Shown: one piece after another, positions 43,550 through 51,571 of the stretch
Layout of the letters: the number at the start of each line of letters is the position of its first letter
Numbering within the stretch: the first letter of the stretch is position 1
NCBI GenBank assembly: GCA_029881725.1
Contig: JAOUMB010000005.1
Coordinates: forward strand, 1 to 64,000
DNA length: 64,000 bases
Source of the DNA: Nitrospirota bacterium
GTDB taxonomy: Bacteria; Nitrospirota; JACRHL01
Direction: 5' to 3'
The notes under the pieces: model-generated
What the model was told of the DNA's origin: nothing
The model's database searches: none
Seen by the model: only the letters and a program-made list of their open reading frames with translations
Translations under genes and position numbers: made by a program

Positions 43550-46306
43550 TCAGCTACACCCCACGCTCGCACCGCAGTTGATGCACTTGTAACAAGCGCC
43601 GTTGCGCACCAGCATGCTGCCGCACTCCGGGCACGGAGGGGAATCCTCCTGGGCCTGGAAGCTGGCTTCCTCGTGATCCACGCTCAGGTCCTGGGCGGTC
43701 ACGTCCTCGGCGGTGGCGGCTTGGGCCTCCTCCGGGGCGACCTTGGACAGGAACTTCACCCCCAGCCAGCGGAACACGTAGTCGATCACGCTCTTGGCGA
43801 TCGGCACATCCGGGTTGTTGGTGAAGCCCGCCGGCTCGAAGCGCGTGTGGCTGAACTTCTTCACCAGGGTCGCCACCGGCACGCCGTACTGCAAGGCGAT
43901 GCTGGTGCCGGTCGCCACCGAGTCCATCAGGCCGCTGATGGTGGAGCCCTGCTTGGCCATGGTGATGAAGATTTCGCCCGGTTGGCCGTCCTCGTACATG
44001 CCAACGGTGATGTACCCTTCGTGACCCCCCACCGAGAACTTGTGGGTGATGGACTGGCGCTCGTCCGGCAGGCGCCGGCGGCGCGGCTTGGCTTCGGCCA
44101 CCGCGGCCTTCTTGTCCATGGAGGTGTTCAGCGGCTGGGTGCGCTTGGAGCCGTCGCGGTAGATGGCCACCGCCTTCACGCCCAGCTTCCAGCTTTCGAT
44201 GTAGGCATCGCGGATCTGCTCCACGGTGGCCTCGTTGGGCACGTTCACGGTCTTGGAGATGGCCCCGGACAGGAACGGCTGCACCGCGCCCATCATGCGG
44301 ATGTGACCCATGGGCGCAATGGAGCGGATGCCCTCGGCAGGCTTGAAGGCACAGTCGAACACCGGCAGGTGCTCATCGGAGAGGCCCGGCGCACCCTCGA
44401 TGGTGCCGGTCTCGTCGATGTATTCCAGCATGGCGTCGATCTGTGCGCGGGTGTAGCCCAGCTTGGTCAGGCCCTCGGTCACGGTGCGGTTCACGATCTT
44501 CATCATGCCGCCGCCCACCAGCTTTTTGTACTTCACCAGCGCGATGTCCGGCTCCACTCCGGTGGTGTCGCAGTCCATCATGAAGCCGATGGTGCCGGTG
44601 GGGGCCAGCACCGAGATCTGCGCGTTGCGGTAGCCGTGCTCCTCCCCCTGCTTGAGGGCTTCGTCCCACACGCCGCGGGCCGCTTCCACCAGGTCCTGGT
44701 CCAGATACTGGGCCTCGATGCCTTCCACCGCCGCCCGGTGCTTCTTGACCACCTTCAGGAACGGTTCCCGGTTCTTGGGAAAGCCGGTAAACGGACCCAC
44801 CCGGTCGGCGATCTCGGCGGACATTTCGTAGCCCTGGCCGGTCATGATGGCGGTGATCACCGCCGCATGGGCGCGTCCGGCTTCCGAATCGTACGGCAGG
44901 CCGCGTGCCATCAGCATGGCGCCCAGGTTGGCGTAACCGAGGCCCAGCGGACGGAAGTCCTCGCTGTTCATGCCGATGCGCTCGGTGGGGTATCCAGCGC
45001 CGGATACGATGATCTCCTGGGCCAGAATCATCACCCGCACGCCCTGACGGAAGGCCGGCACGTCAAACTCGCCGTCGGCGGTGCGGAATTTCATCAGGTT
45101 CAGGGACGACAGGTTGCAGGCCGAATCGTCCAGGAACATGTACTCGGAGCACGGGTTGCTGGCGTGGATGCGGTCGGTGTTGGGGCAGGTGTGCCAGTCG
45201 TTGATGATGGTGTCGAACTGCATGCCCGGATCGCCGCACACCCAGGTGCCCTCGGCAATCTTGTCCATCAGCTCGCGGGCCTTGTAGGTCCACATGGGCT
45301 GGCCGGTGGTGCGCGCCACCGTGGTCCAGTCGCCGTCCTCGATGACCGCCTTCATGAAGGCGTCGGTCACCCGCACCGAGTGGTTGGCGTTCTGGAAGTG
45401 CACCGAGTCGTAGGCGCCGCCGGGGACGTTGAAACCGCCGTCGTAACCGGCGTCGATCAGCGCCCAGGCCTTCTTTTCCTCGGTTTCCTTGCTGGTGATG
45501 AACTCCACGATGTCGGGATGGTCCACGTCCAGGATCACCATCTTGGCGGCGCGCCGGGTTTTGCCGCCGCTCTTGATGACCCCGGCAAAGGAGTCAAAGC
45601 CGCGCATGAAGGAGACCGGGCCGGAGGCGATGCCGCCGCCGTCCAGCTTTTCCATGGAGCCGCGCAGGGGGGACAGGTTGGACCCGGCGCCGGAGCCGCC
45701 CTTGAACAGCATGCCCTCGGTTTTGGCCAGGTCCAGAATGCTGGACATGGAGTCTTCCACGCTGTTGATGAAACAGGCGGAGCACTGGGGCTTGTCGTGC
45801 AGGCCGCAGTTGAACCACACCGGGCTGTTGAAGCTGGACATCTGGTTCAGCAGCAGGTACGTGAGTTCGTCACCAAAAATGTCGCGCTGATCGTCGGTGG
45901 CGAAGTAGCCCATGTCGCGGCCCCAGCGGGCGATGGTGTGCACCACCCGGTCGATGAGCTGCTTGAGGGAATGTTCCCGGTCCGGGGCGCCCAGGTGACC
46001 GTGGAAATACTTGGAAACCACCACGTTGGTGGCCATCTGCGACCACCCCTTGGGCATTTCCACGTCGCGCTGTTCAAACAGCACTTCGCCCTTCTCGTTG
46101 ACCACGCTGGCGGTGCGGTTTTCCCACTCCACCTCACCATAGGGGTGCACCCCCTGGCGGGTGAAGAAGCGCGAAATCAGCCCGGCCGGGCCGCTGGCCG
46201 CGGGGGCCTGCGTGGCGGCCTGCTTGCGGGTATCGCCTGTGCTGCTCACCTGATCCTCCCCGGTGTCCGCGTCGGTGCTGGCGGATGCTGCGGCGTCGTT
46301 ATCCAT
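43550..46306 (-). CDS. nrdJ: Adenosylcobalamin-dependent (class II) ribonucleotide reductase
   Basis: A 918-residue B12-dependent reductase that makes deoxyribonucleotides without oxygen requirement. Landmarks are the N-terminal FFTRQGVHPYGEVEWENRTA, NSPVWFNCGLHDKPQCSACF, the active-site region ASNPCSEYMFLDDSACNLSS, and LAPTGTIGFMMDCDTTGVEP. The C-terminus has a four-cysteine zinc segment (CPECGSML and CYKCINCGAS) plus a final Cys, suited to thiol exchange with thioredoxin. It is monocistronic, with a long leader and its own terminator. No other ribonucleotide reductase is in the window. Confidence 0.97.
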   Translation of the reverse strand: MDNDAAASASTDADTGEDQVSSTGDTRKQAATQAPAASGPAGLISRFFTRQGVHPYGEVEWENRTASVVNEKGEVLFEQRDVEMPKGWSQMATNVVVSKYFHGHLGAPDREHSLKQLIDRVVHTIARWGRDMGYFATDDQRDIFGDELTYLLLNQMSSFNSPVWFNCGLHDKPQCSACFINSVEDSMSSILDLAKTEGMLFKGGSGAGSNLSPLRGSMEKLDGGGIASGPVSFMRGFDSFAGVIKSGGKTRRAAKMVILDVDHPDIVEFITSKETEEKKAWALIDAGYDGGFNVPGGAYDSVHFQNANHSVRVTDAFMKAVIEDGDWTTVARTTGQPMWTYKARELMDKIAEGTWVCGDPGMQFDTIINDWHTCPNTDRIHASNPCSEYMFLDDSACNLSSLNLMKFRTADGEFDVPAFRQGVRVMILAQEIIVSGAGYPTERIGMNSEDFRPLGLGYANLGAMLMARGLPYDSEAGRAHAAVITAIMTGQGYEMSAEIADRVGPFTGFPKNREPFLKVVKKHRAAVEGIEAQYLDQDLVEAARGVWDEALKQGEEHGYRNAQISVLAPTGTIGFMMDCDTTGVEPDIALVKYKKLVGGGMMKIVNRTVTEGLTKLGYTRAQIDAMLEYIDETGTIEGAPGLSDEHLPVFDCAFKPAEGIRSIAPMGHIRMMGAVQPFLSGAISKTVNVPNEATVEQIRDAYIESWKLGVKAVAIYRDGSKRTQPLNTSMDKKAAVAEAKPRRRRLPDERQSITHKFSVGGHEGYITVGMYEDGQPGEIFITMAKQGSTISGLMDSVATGTSIALQYGVPVATLVKKFSHTRFEPAGFTNNPDVPIAKSVIDYVFRWLGVKFLSKVAPEEAQAATAEDVTAQDLSVDHEEASFQAQEDSPPCPECGSMLVRNGACYKCINCGASVGCS

Positions 46307-47028
46307 ATCTTACCCCTCAATGATTGATTCGGCTTGCGAACCCGGGCGCCGTGGCGTTCCCGGTATATCCCTCTCCAGCGTCACCTGCAGCGGCGGGCCG
46401 GCCTGTTCCCCAAATTCCTGACAACTGTGCGCACAACCGTGCGTCCGGAGCACGGGCTCCGTTCCGGGCGTCGTTATCTCCGGGACGGCTGCCCCGGTTT
46501 TTACCTGAATGCGGTCTCGGCGGCGGACCCCGAAAGGGGCGCGCCGCACCGGTCCAATTTTCCCGACCCCCGGTTTCCCGGTGTCGGACCCTCTCCCTCG
46601 GTGCGGCGCGTCCCAACGGGGATCGGCTGCGGCCGGTCCGGTCGCTGCGGGCTGCGCGACGGGAAATTCCCCTCCACGGCCGCCGGTTGCCATAACCCCC
46701 GAATCCGGGATACACGCCCCGGCCATCCGGTGTCGGACGGCCACGGCTTGCGCGGCGACTTCCCGATTGCGAGCCCCGTGCGGAGCCCGGTCGTGCGGGT
46801 CGTCACCCGGTCGATTCACCCACCTCTGCCCGGCCCCTCCCAGGCAGATACCTGCCATCTTCCCCTGGGTCGGGTGGGCCTTCCTAGAAGGCCCTTGCCG
46901 GTTCCCCCGAAGGCTCCTGCGGGTTCCCCCGAAGGCTCCTGCGGGTTCCCTTACGCAGTCCCGCCGGTTTACCCCACAGGACTCCCGTTAGCCCCCTGAC
47001 GGCGGCTGGCGGGGGTGGCGCCCGACCG
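46307..47028 (-). other. Long GC-rich leader of nrdJ (about 720 nt)
   Basis: The predicted nrdJ transcript carries an untypically long leader. It contains a 12-bp inverted repeat (46540-46551 with 46599-46610) with inner pairings, a perfect 8-bp hairpin (46876-46894) and a 22-bp tandem repeat (46901-46922, 46923-46944, partial to 46950). A 182-codon frame (46858-46310, with AGGGGAAG before its ATG) lies in the same frame as nrdJ and ends three bases before it, but its composition (Gly, Pro, Arg, Ala) looks non-coding. I see no cobalamin-riboswitch B12 box. Confidence 0.5.
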
Positions 47029-47034
47029 ATGCAA

Positions 47035-47064
47035 ACGGTATCAGGGAGGGGATCGGGGTGTCAA
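47035..47064 (-). promoter_or_regulatory. nrdJ promoter
   Basis: On the minus strand TTGACA (47064-47059), an 18-base spacer and TACCGT (47040-47035). The -35 is perfect and the -10 is weak, as expected for a promoter under regulation by the sites just upstream. Confidence 0.6.
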
Positions 47065-47075
47065 CGGGGAAAATA

Positions 47076-47117
47076 CCACATCTTGTGGGTATCCAGTTTC
47101 ATGCTACAGCATGTGGT
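47076..47117 (-). promoter_or_regulatory. Pair of NrdR-like boxes upstream of nrdJ
   Basis: CCACATCTTGTGG (47076-47088) is an odd palindrome. A related site, CCACATGCTGTAG, lies on the complementary strand at 47105-47117. Their centres are 29 bp apart, close to the three helical turns typical of paired NrdR boxes, and they sit just upstream of the -35. NrdR represses ribonucleotide-reductase genes according to ATP/dATP. A DnaA-box-like TGTGGATAA follows at 47129-47137. Confidence 0.5.
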
Positions 47118-47317
47118 GTTGAAAAGGTTGTGGATAAGGTGGTGGATGGGGTGGGAAACTGCTCTAAAAGCCGGGGGGATGGGGGTGCCTGGGGATAAAC
47201 GGGGGGTGCCGCGGGCGGGGTGCTCCATGGTATTCTTCGCGGGCGGATTTTTGGGTTTTTCAGCGCGCGGCGCCGGGCCTCGCCATGGATTCGGACGGGC
47301 GGCGGGATCGCCGGGTA

Positions 47318-47337
47318 CTCTATAACTATATATAGAG
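47318..47337 (+). promoter_or_regulatory. AT-rich palindrome in the dapA promoter region
   Basis: CTCTATA and TATAGAG surround ACTATA, and the same stretch offers -10-like hexamers (TATAAC, TATATA). It lies about 65 bp before dapA. A clear -35 is not seen. Confidence 0.4.
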
Positions 47338-47400
47338 AACGACCAGGGTCGGCCGGATGACCGGCCCCGCCGCGCAGGGCTATCAGGAGTGATCGGTTTT

Positions 47401-48291
47401 ATGTTCCAGGGAAGCATTGTCGCGCTGGCGACGCCATTTGACGCCGACGGAGGGCTGGACGAGCGACGCCTGGCGGAACTGGTGGAGTGGCACGTGGATC
47501 AGGGCACCCACGGCATCGTGCCGTGCGGCACCACAGGCGAATCGGCCACCCTGAGCCACGGGGAGCACCTGCGGGTGGTGGAGATCTGCGTGGAAACGGC
47601 GGCGGGGCGGGTACCGATCATCGCGGGGACCGGCTCCAACTCCACCTCCGAGGCCATCACGTTGACCCGTCGCGCCAAGGAGGCCGGGGCCGACGCGGCA
47701 TTGCTGATCGCCCCCTATTACAACAAGCCCACCCAGGAGGGGCTGTTTCGCCACCATCAAGCGATTGCCGAGGCGGTGGACATTCCTCAGGTGCTGTACA
47801 ACGTGCCGGGTCGCACCGTGGTGAACATGGCGCCCGAAACGGTGGAGCGACTGTGCGCGTTCGACAACATCGTGGCCATCAAGGAGGCCACCGGCTCGGT
47901 GGCGGTGACCGGCGAGATCATCCGCCGCTGCGGCGACCGCATGGCGGTTATTTCCGGCGACGACTTTTCCAACCTGGGGCTGCTGGCCATGGGTGCGGTG
48001 GCGGCCATTTCGGTTACCGCGAACATCGTGCCGGCGGACATGTCGGCCATGTTCAATGTCTGGGACAAGCACGACTTCGGCCGGGCCCAGGAGTTGCACT
48101 ATCAGATGATTCCGCTGCACACGGCCATGTTCATCGAAACCAGCCCGATTCCGGTCAAGACCGCCCTGGCCATGATGGGGCGTATCGGCGAGCAGTTGCG
48201 GCTGCCCCTGTGTCCTATCGGCGAGGCCAACCGGGAAGTGCTGCGGGAAACTCTGGCCGACTACGGTCTGCTCAAGGAGCGCGCGGCATGA
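47401..48291 (+). CDS. dapA: 4-hydroxy-tetrahydrodipicolinate synthase
   Basis: Condenses pyruvate with aspartate semialdehyde, the first committed step to diaminopimelate and lysine. 296 residues. The start motif MFQGSIVALATPF, the threonine pair in PCGTTGES, the tyrosine in LYNVPGRT and the Schiff-base lysine in IVAIKEATGS are all present. ATG 47401 fits the family start and has GGAG upstream; GTG 47389 would add four residues. It begins the dapA-dapB-folK-panC unit, its stop overlapping dapB. Confidence 0.97.
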   Translation: MFQGSIVALATPFDADGGLDERRLAELVEWHVDQGTHGIVPCGTTGESATLSHGEHLRVVEICVETAAGRVPIIAGTGSNSTSEAITLTRRAKEAGADAALLIAPYYNKPTQEGLFRHHQAIAEAVDIPQVLYNVPGRTVVNMAPETVERLCAFDNIVAIKEATGSVAVTGEIIRRCGDRMAVISGDDFSNLGLLAMGAVAAISVTANIVPADMSAMFNVWDKHDFGRAQELHYQMIPLHTAMFIETSPIPVKTALAMMGRIGEQLRLPLCPIGEANREVLRETLADYGLLKERAA

Positions 48292-49097
48292 GCGCGGTAC
48301 GGGTTGCCATCACCGGCGCCGCCGGACGCATGGGACAGCGGCTGGTGGCTCTGACCCATCAGGGCGAGCACACGGTGGTCACCGGCGCTACCGAGGTCAG
48401 CACCCACGGCAAGATCAAGCACGACGCGGGACTGGTAGCGGGGATCGGCGAGATCGGGGTGACCATCAGCCCGTCCCTGGCGTTGGACATCGGCCGCGCG
48501 GACGTGGTCATCGACTTTTCCTCGCCGGAGGCCACCGTGGCTCACGCCCGCATTGCGGGCGAGGCGCGGGTGCCGATGGTGATCGGCACCACCGGCATGT
48601 CCACCGAGCAGGCGGCGGCGGTGGCGTCCGCCATGGAGGGGCTGGCCTACGTGAAGGCACCCAACTTCAGCGTGGGGGTCAATCTGGTGCTCAAGCTGTT
48701 GAGCACCGCCGCCAGCATCCTGTCCGACGAATACGACATCGAGGTGGTGGAAATGCACCACCGGCACAAGGTGGACGCCCCCTCCGGCACCGCCCTGCGC
48801 ATGGCCGAGGTACTGGCCGAGGCACGCGGGGTGAGCCTGGAAACCCACGGCGTATACGCCCGTCACGGCCATACCGGGGCCCGTTCGCGCGGCACCATCG
48901 GCATGCAGACCCTGCGCGGCGGCGACGTGGCCGGGGACCATACGGTGATTTTCGCCGCCGACGGCGAGCGGGTGGAAATCGGCCACCGGGCGTCCGGGCG
49001 GGACACCTTTGCCAGCGGCGCCATTCGCGCCGCCCGCTGGGTGGTGGCGCAAACGAAGCCCGGCCAGTACGACATGGCCGACGTCCTCGGCCTGTAG
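48288..49097 (+). CDS. dapB: 4-hydroxy-tetrahydrodipicolinate reductase
   Basis: The next enzyme of the diaminopimelate pathway, reducing the dapA product with NAD(P)H. 269 residues. The nucleotide site is VAITGAAGRMGQRL; the catalytic block is MHHRHKVDAPSGTALRMAE; the segment DVVIDFSSPEATVAH is also conserved. The start at 48288 has AAGGAG upstream and overlaps the dapA stop by 4 bases. Confidence 0.97.
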   Translation: MSAVRVAITGAAGRMGQRLVALTHQGEHTVVTGATEVSTHGKIKHDAGLVAGIGEIGVTISPSLALDIGRADVVIDFSSPEATVAHARIAGEARVPMVIGTTGMSTEQAAAVASAMEGLAYVKAPNFSVGVNLVLKLLSTAASILSDEYDIEVVEMHHRHKVDAPSGTALRMAEVLAEARGVSLETHGVYARHGHTGARSRGTIGMQTLRGGDVAGDHTVIFAADGERVEIGHRASGRDTFASGAIRAARWVVAQTKPGQYDMADVLGL

Positions 49098-49112
49098 CCG
49101 GAGTTTTTCCCG

Positions 49113-49604
49113 TTGGCCACCGAAGTGACCGCCTATGTGGCCTTTGGCGCCAACCTGGGCGACCGGGTGGGCAACTGCCTGACCGCCCTGCGCATGCTGA
49201 ACCAGTGTGATGGGGTGACCGTCCGGCGGGTTTCGCGCATGCTGGAAACCGATCCGGTGGGGCCGGTGGCGCAAGGGGCCTTCGTGAACGGTGCCGCCGA
49301 GGTGATCACCACCCTGGGGCCGGAAGCCCTGCTGGCCTGCTGCCTGCGGGTGGAGGAGGAGATGGGCCGGGTGCGGGAAGAGCGGTGGGGACCGCGCCTC
49401 ATCGATCTGGACCTGATCCTGTATGGGGATCGGGTCATCGAGCAGCCTGGCCTGAGTGTGCCGCACCCGGAGATGCACCGCCGCACCTTTGTGCTTGCGT
49501 CCCTGTACAGCCTGGCGGCGGATCTGGTGCATCCGGTGCTGGGCAAGACGGTGGCGGAACTGCTGGAGTCCCTCCGGCAGTCGGAGGCGGAGGCCGGCGG
49601 GTGA
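49113..49604 (+). CDS. folK: 2-amino-4-hydroxy-6-hydroxymethyldihydropteridine pyrophosphokinase
   Basis: Transfers pyrophosphate from ATP to the pterin precursor of folate. 163 residues. VAFGANLGDRVGNCL, the substrate loop region and the metal-binding LIDLDLILYGD are diagnostic. The start is TTG at 49113 with GGAG 9 bases upstream; GTG at 49125 is possible. The stop overlaps the start of panC by one base (TGATG). Confidence 0.95.
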   Translation: MATEVTAYVAFGANLGDRVGNCLTALRMLNQCDGVTVRRVSRMLETDPVGPVAQGAFVNGAAEVITTLGPEALLACCLRVEEEMGRVREERWGPRLIDLDLILYGDRVIEQPGLSVPHPEMHRRTFVLASLYSLAADLVHPVLGKTVAELLESLRQSEAEAGG

Positions 49605-50449
49605 TGGCCGCGCTGGAGCGCGTGGACACGGTTTCCCGCCTGCGCGAGCGGGTGAAAGGCTGGCGTGCCGAGGGGCGTATTGTCGGTTTCGTCCCTACCA
49701 TGGGTGCCCTGCATGCCGGGCACCGGGCGCTGATGGAGCAGGCCCGCGCCGAGTGCGGGGCGGTGGTTGCAAGCGTGTTCGTGAACCCCAAACAGTTCGG
49801 GCCCGACGAGGATTTCGACCGTTATCCGCGCACGTTGGAGGAGGACCTGGTGGTGGCCTCCGGGGCCGGGGTTGACGCGGTGTTCTGCCCGTCCGTGGAG
49901 GATGTCTATCCGCCCGGATTCCAGACTACGGTCAGCGTGGGGCCTCTCACCCAGCGCCTGTGTGGGCTGGCGCGTCCGGGCCATTTCGATGGGGTGACCA
50001 CGGTGGTGGCGCGCCTGTTCGGGCTGGTGGGGGCGCAGCGGGCCTATTTCGGTCAGAAAGACTACCAGCAGGCCCAGGTGATCCGGCGCATGACCGCCGA
50101 CCTGGGGCTGGAGCCGGAGATTGTGGTGTGCCCCATCGTGCGCGAGGCGGACGGGCTGGCACTCAGTTCCCGCAACCGCTATCTGTCCCCGGAGGCGCGG
50201 GGGCGGGCGCGGGCGGTGCCGGACAGCCTGGCCCGGGGGGCGGAGCGCTTCGCGGAGGGGGTGCGGGACCCGGGGCCGGTGCTGGCGGAGATGGTCTGCG
50301 TGCTGGAGGCCGCGGGGGCAGAGGTGGAGTATGTGGCCGCCTGCCATCCGAAAACCCTGGAGCCGGTGCCGGAACTGGTTCCCGGTACGGTGCTGCTGGT
50401 GGCGGCGCGAGTGGAGACCACCCGACTGATTGACAACCGCATCCTGTGA
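49604..50449 (+). CDS. panC: Pantothenate synthetase
   Basis: Joins pantoate and beta-alanine, the last step to pantothenate and so to coenzyme A. 281 residues. The nucleotide-binding PTMGALHAGH (HIGH-like), FVNPKQFGPDEDF, YFGQKDYQQ and SSRNRYL are all in place. It follows folK as in many Proteobacteria; panB is not in the window. It is the last gene before the str operon promoter. Confidence 0.97.
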   Translation: MAALERVDTVSRLRERVKGWRAEGRIVGFVPTMGALHAGHRALMEQARAECGAVVASVFVNPKQFGPDEDFDRYPRTLEEDLVVASGAGVDAVFCPSVEDVYPPGFQTTVSVGPLTQRLCGLARPGHFDGVTTVVARLFGLVGAQRAYFGQKDYQQAQVIRRMTADLGLEPEIVVCPIVREADGLALSSRNRYLSPEARGRARAVPDSLARGAERFAEGVRDPGPVLAEMVCVLEAAGAEVEYVAACHPKTLEPVPELVPGTVLLVAARVETTRLIDNRIL

Positions 50450-50567
50450 CCGGGGTGCCGTCGGCGGGTCCGGGCCGGCGAATCGTTCACGGTTTTCGGG
50501 TCGCCGGATATTGCCGCGTGCCGGGGTCGGGAATCGGGTAAGCGAAAAAAATCCGCCCGGATGGGGA

Positions 50568-50596
50568 TTGACGCGGCCCTTTAATCAGTCTAGAAT
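50568..50596 (+). promoter_or_regulatory. Promoter of the str/S10/spc ribosomal operon
   Basis: TTGACG (50568-50573), a 17-base spacer and TAGAAT (50591-50596), then a leader of about 65 bases to rpsL. It is near consensus, as expected for ribosomal genes. The whole 217-bp gap after panC has no gene. Confidence 0.8.
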
Positions 50597-50666
50597 ACCG
50601 AGCTTTTCCGCAAGTGCGCGAATGCCGCGCGTATCGCGTTTTTTTGGGTTTGTCTGAAGGGGTCGT

Positions 50667-51038
50667 ATGCCTACCATCAGCCAGCTGGTCCGCAAGGGCC
50701 GCAAGAAGATGATTACCCGGACCAAGAGTCCGGCGCTCAAGAGCTGTCCGCAGAAGCGCGGCGTGTGTGTGCGTGTTTACACCACCACGCCGAAGAAGCC
50801 GAACTCGGCGCTGCGCAAGGTTGCCCGTGTGCGCCTCACCAACGGGATGGAGGTAACCTCCTACATTCCAGGTGTCGGCCACAATCTGCAGGAGCACAGC
50901 ATCGTGCTGATCCGCGGCGGTCGTGTGAAGGACCTTCCGGGTGTGCGTTATCACATTGTGCGTGGCGCGCTGGATACGTCAGGCGTGAACGACCGCCGTC
51001 GCGGTCGTTCCAAGTACGGCGCCAAGCGGCCCAAGTAA
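50667..51038 (+). CDS. rpsL: Ribosomal protein S12
   Basis: 123 residues; the small-subunit protein that monitors codon-anticodon pairing and is the streptomycin-resistance target. The N-terminus [12 protein letters not shown] and the blocks [20 protein letters not shown] and [14 protein letters not shown] are typical. The lysine in TPKKPN is wild type, so no classical streptomycin-resistance change is present there. GAAGGGG lies upstream of the ATG. First gene of the ribosomal series. Confidence 0.99.
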   Translation: MPTISQLVRKGRKKMITRTKSPALKSCPQKRGVCVRVYTTTPKKPNSALRKVARVRLTNGMEVTSYIPGVGHNLQEHSIVLIRGGRVKDLPGVRYHIVRGALDTSGVNDRRRGRSKYGAKRPK

Positions 51039-51053
51039 CGGGAGGTATCGAGA

Positions 51054-51524
51054 ATGTCACGCAGGAGCAGTGCCCAAAAGCGGATTCCGCTTCCGGACCC
51101 CAAGTACGGTGACGTGCTGGTGGCCAGTCTGGTGAACATCATCATGAAGGACGGCAAGAAGGGGGTGGCTGAAAGCTTGGTGTACAGTGCCTTCGATCGC
51201 ATCCAGGAGAAGGTGGGTCGGGACGGTCGCGAAGTGTTTGAAGAGGCCATGGAGAATCTGCGCCCCACGGTGGAGGTTCAGTCCCGCCGGGTGGGTGGCG
51301 CCTCCTACCAGGTACCGATGGAGGTGCGCAATGAGCGGCGCACCGCGCTGGCTCTGCGTTGGCTGGTCCGTTACGCCAAGGAGCGTTCCGGTAAGTCCAT
51401 GCATGAGAAGCTTGCGCAGGAGTTGATGGATGCGGTGGGCAAGACCGGTGGCGCGTACAAGAAGCGCGAGGATACGCACCGCATGGCGGATGCGAACCGG
51501 GCCTTCGCGCACTTCCGGTTCTAG
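51054..51524 (+). CDS. rpsG: Ribosomal protein S7
   Basis: 156 residues; binds 16S rRNA and nucleates the head of the 30S subunit, and regulates the str operon in E. coli. Landmarks are [20 protein letters not shown] and [20 protein letters not shown] lies upstream. It follows rpsL by 15 bases. Confidence 0.99.
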   Translation: MSRRSSAQKRIPLPDPKYGDVLVASLVNIIMKDGKKGVAESLVYSAFDRIQEKVGRDGREVFEEAMENLRPTVEVQSRRVGGASYQVPMEVRNERRTALALRWLVRYAKERSGKSMHEKLAQELMDAVGKTGGAYKKREDTHRMADANRAFAHFRF

Positions 51525-51571
51525 GTTTTTTTCGGTATTTCGATTTTTTGTTGATTCGGGGCTAGATCTCA

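Noticed and set aside
43530-43562. tRNA-like stretch (GGGGTGTAGCTGATTGG on the minus strand)
   Set aside because: It is the end of the nrdJ coding sequence, only about 45 bp long between complementary ends, with no anticodon or T arm.
46307-47028. Cobalamin riboswitch in the nrdJ leader
   Set aside because: The conserved B12 box and its flanking stems were not found on the minus strand by eye; a covariance-model scan is needed to settle it.
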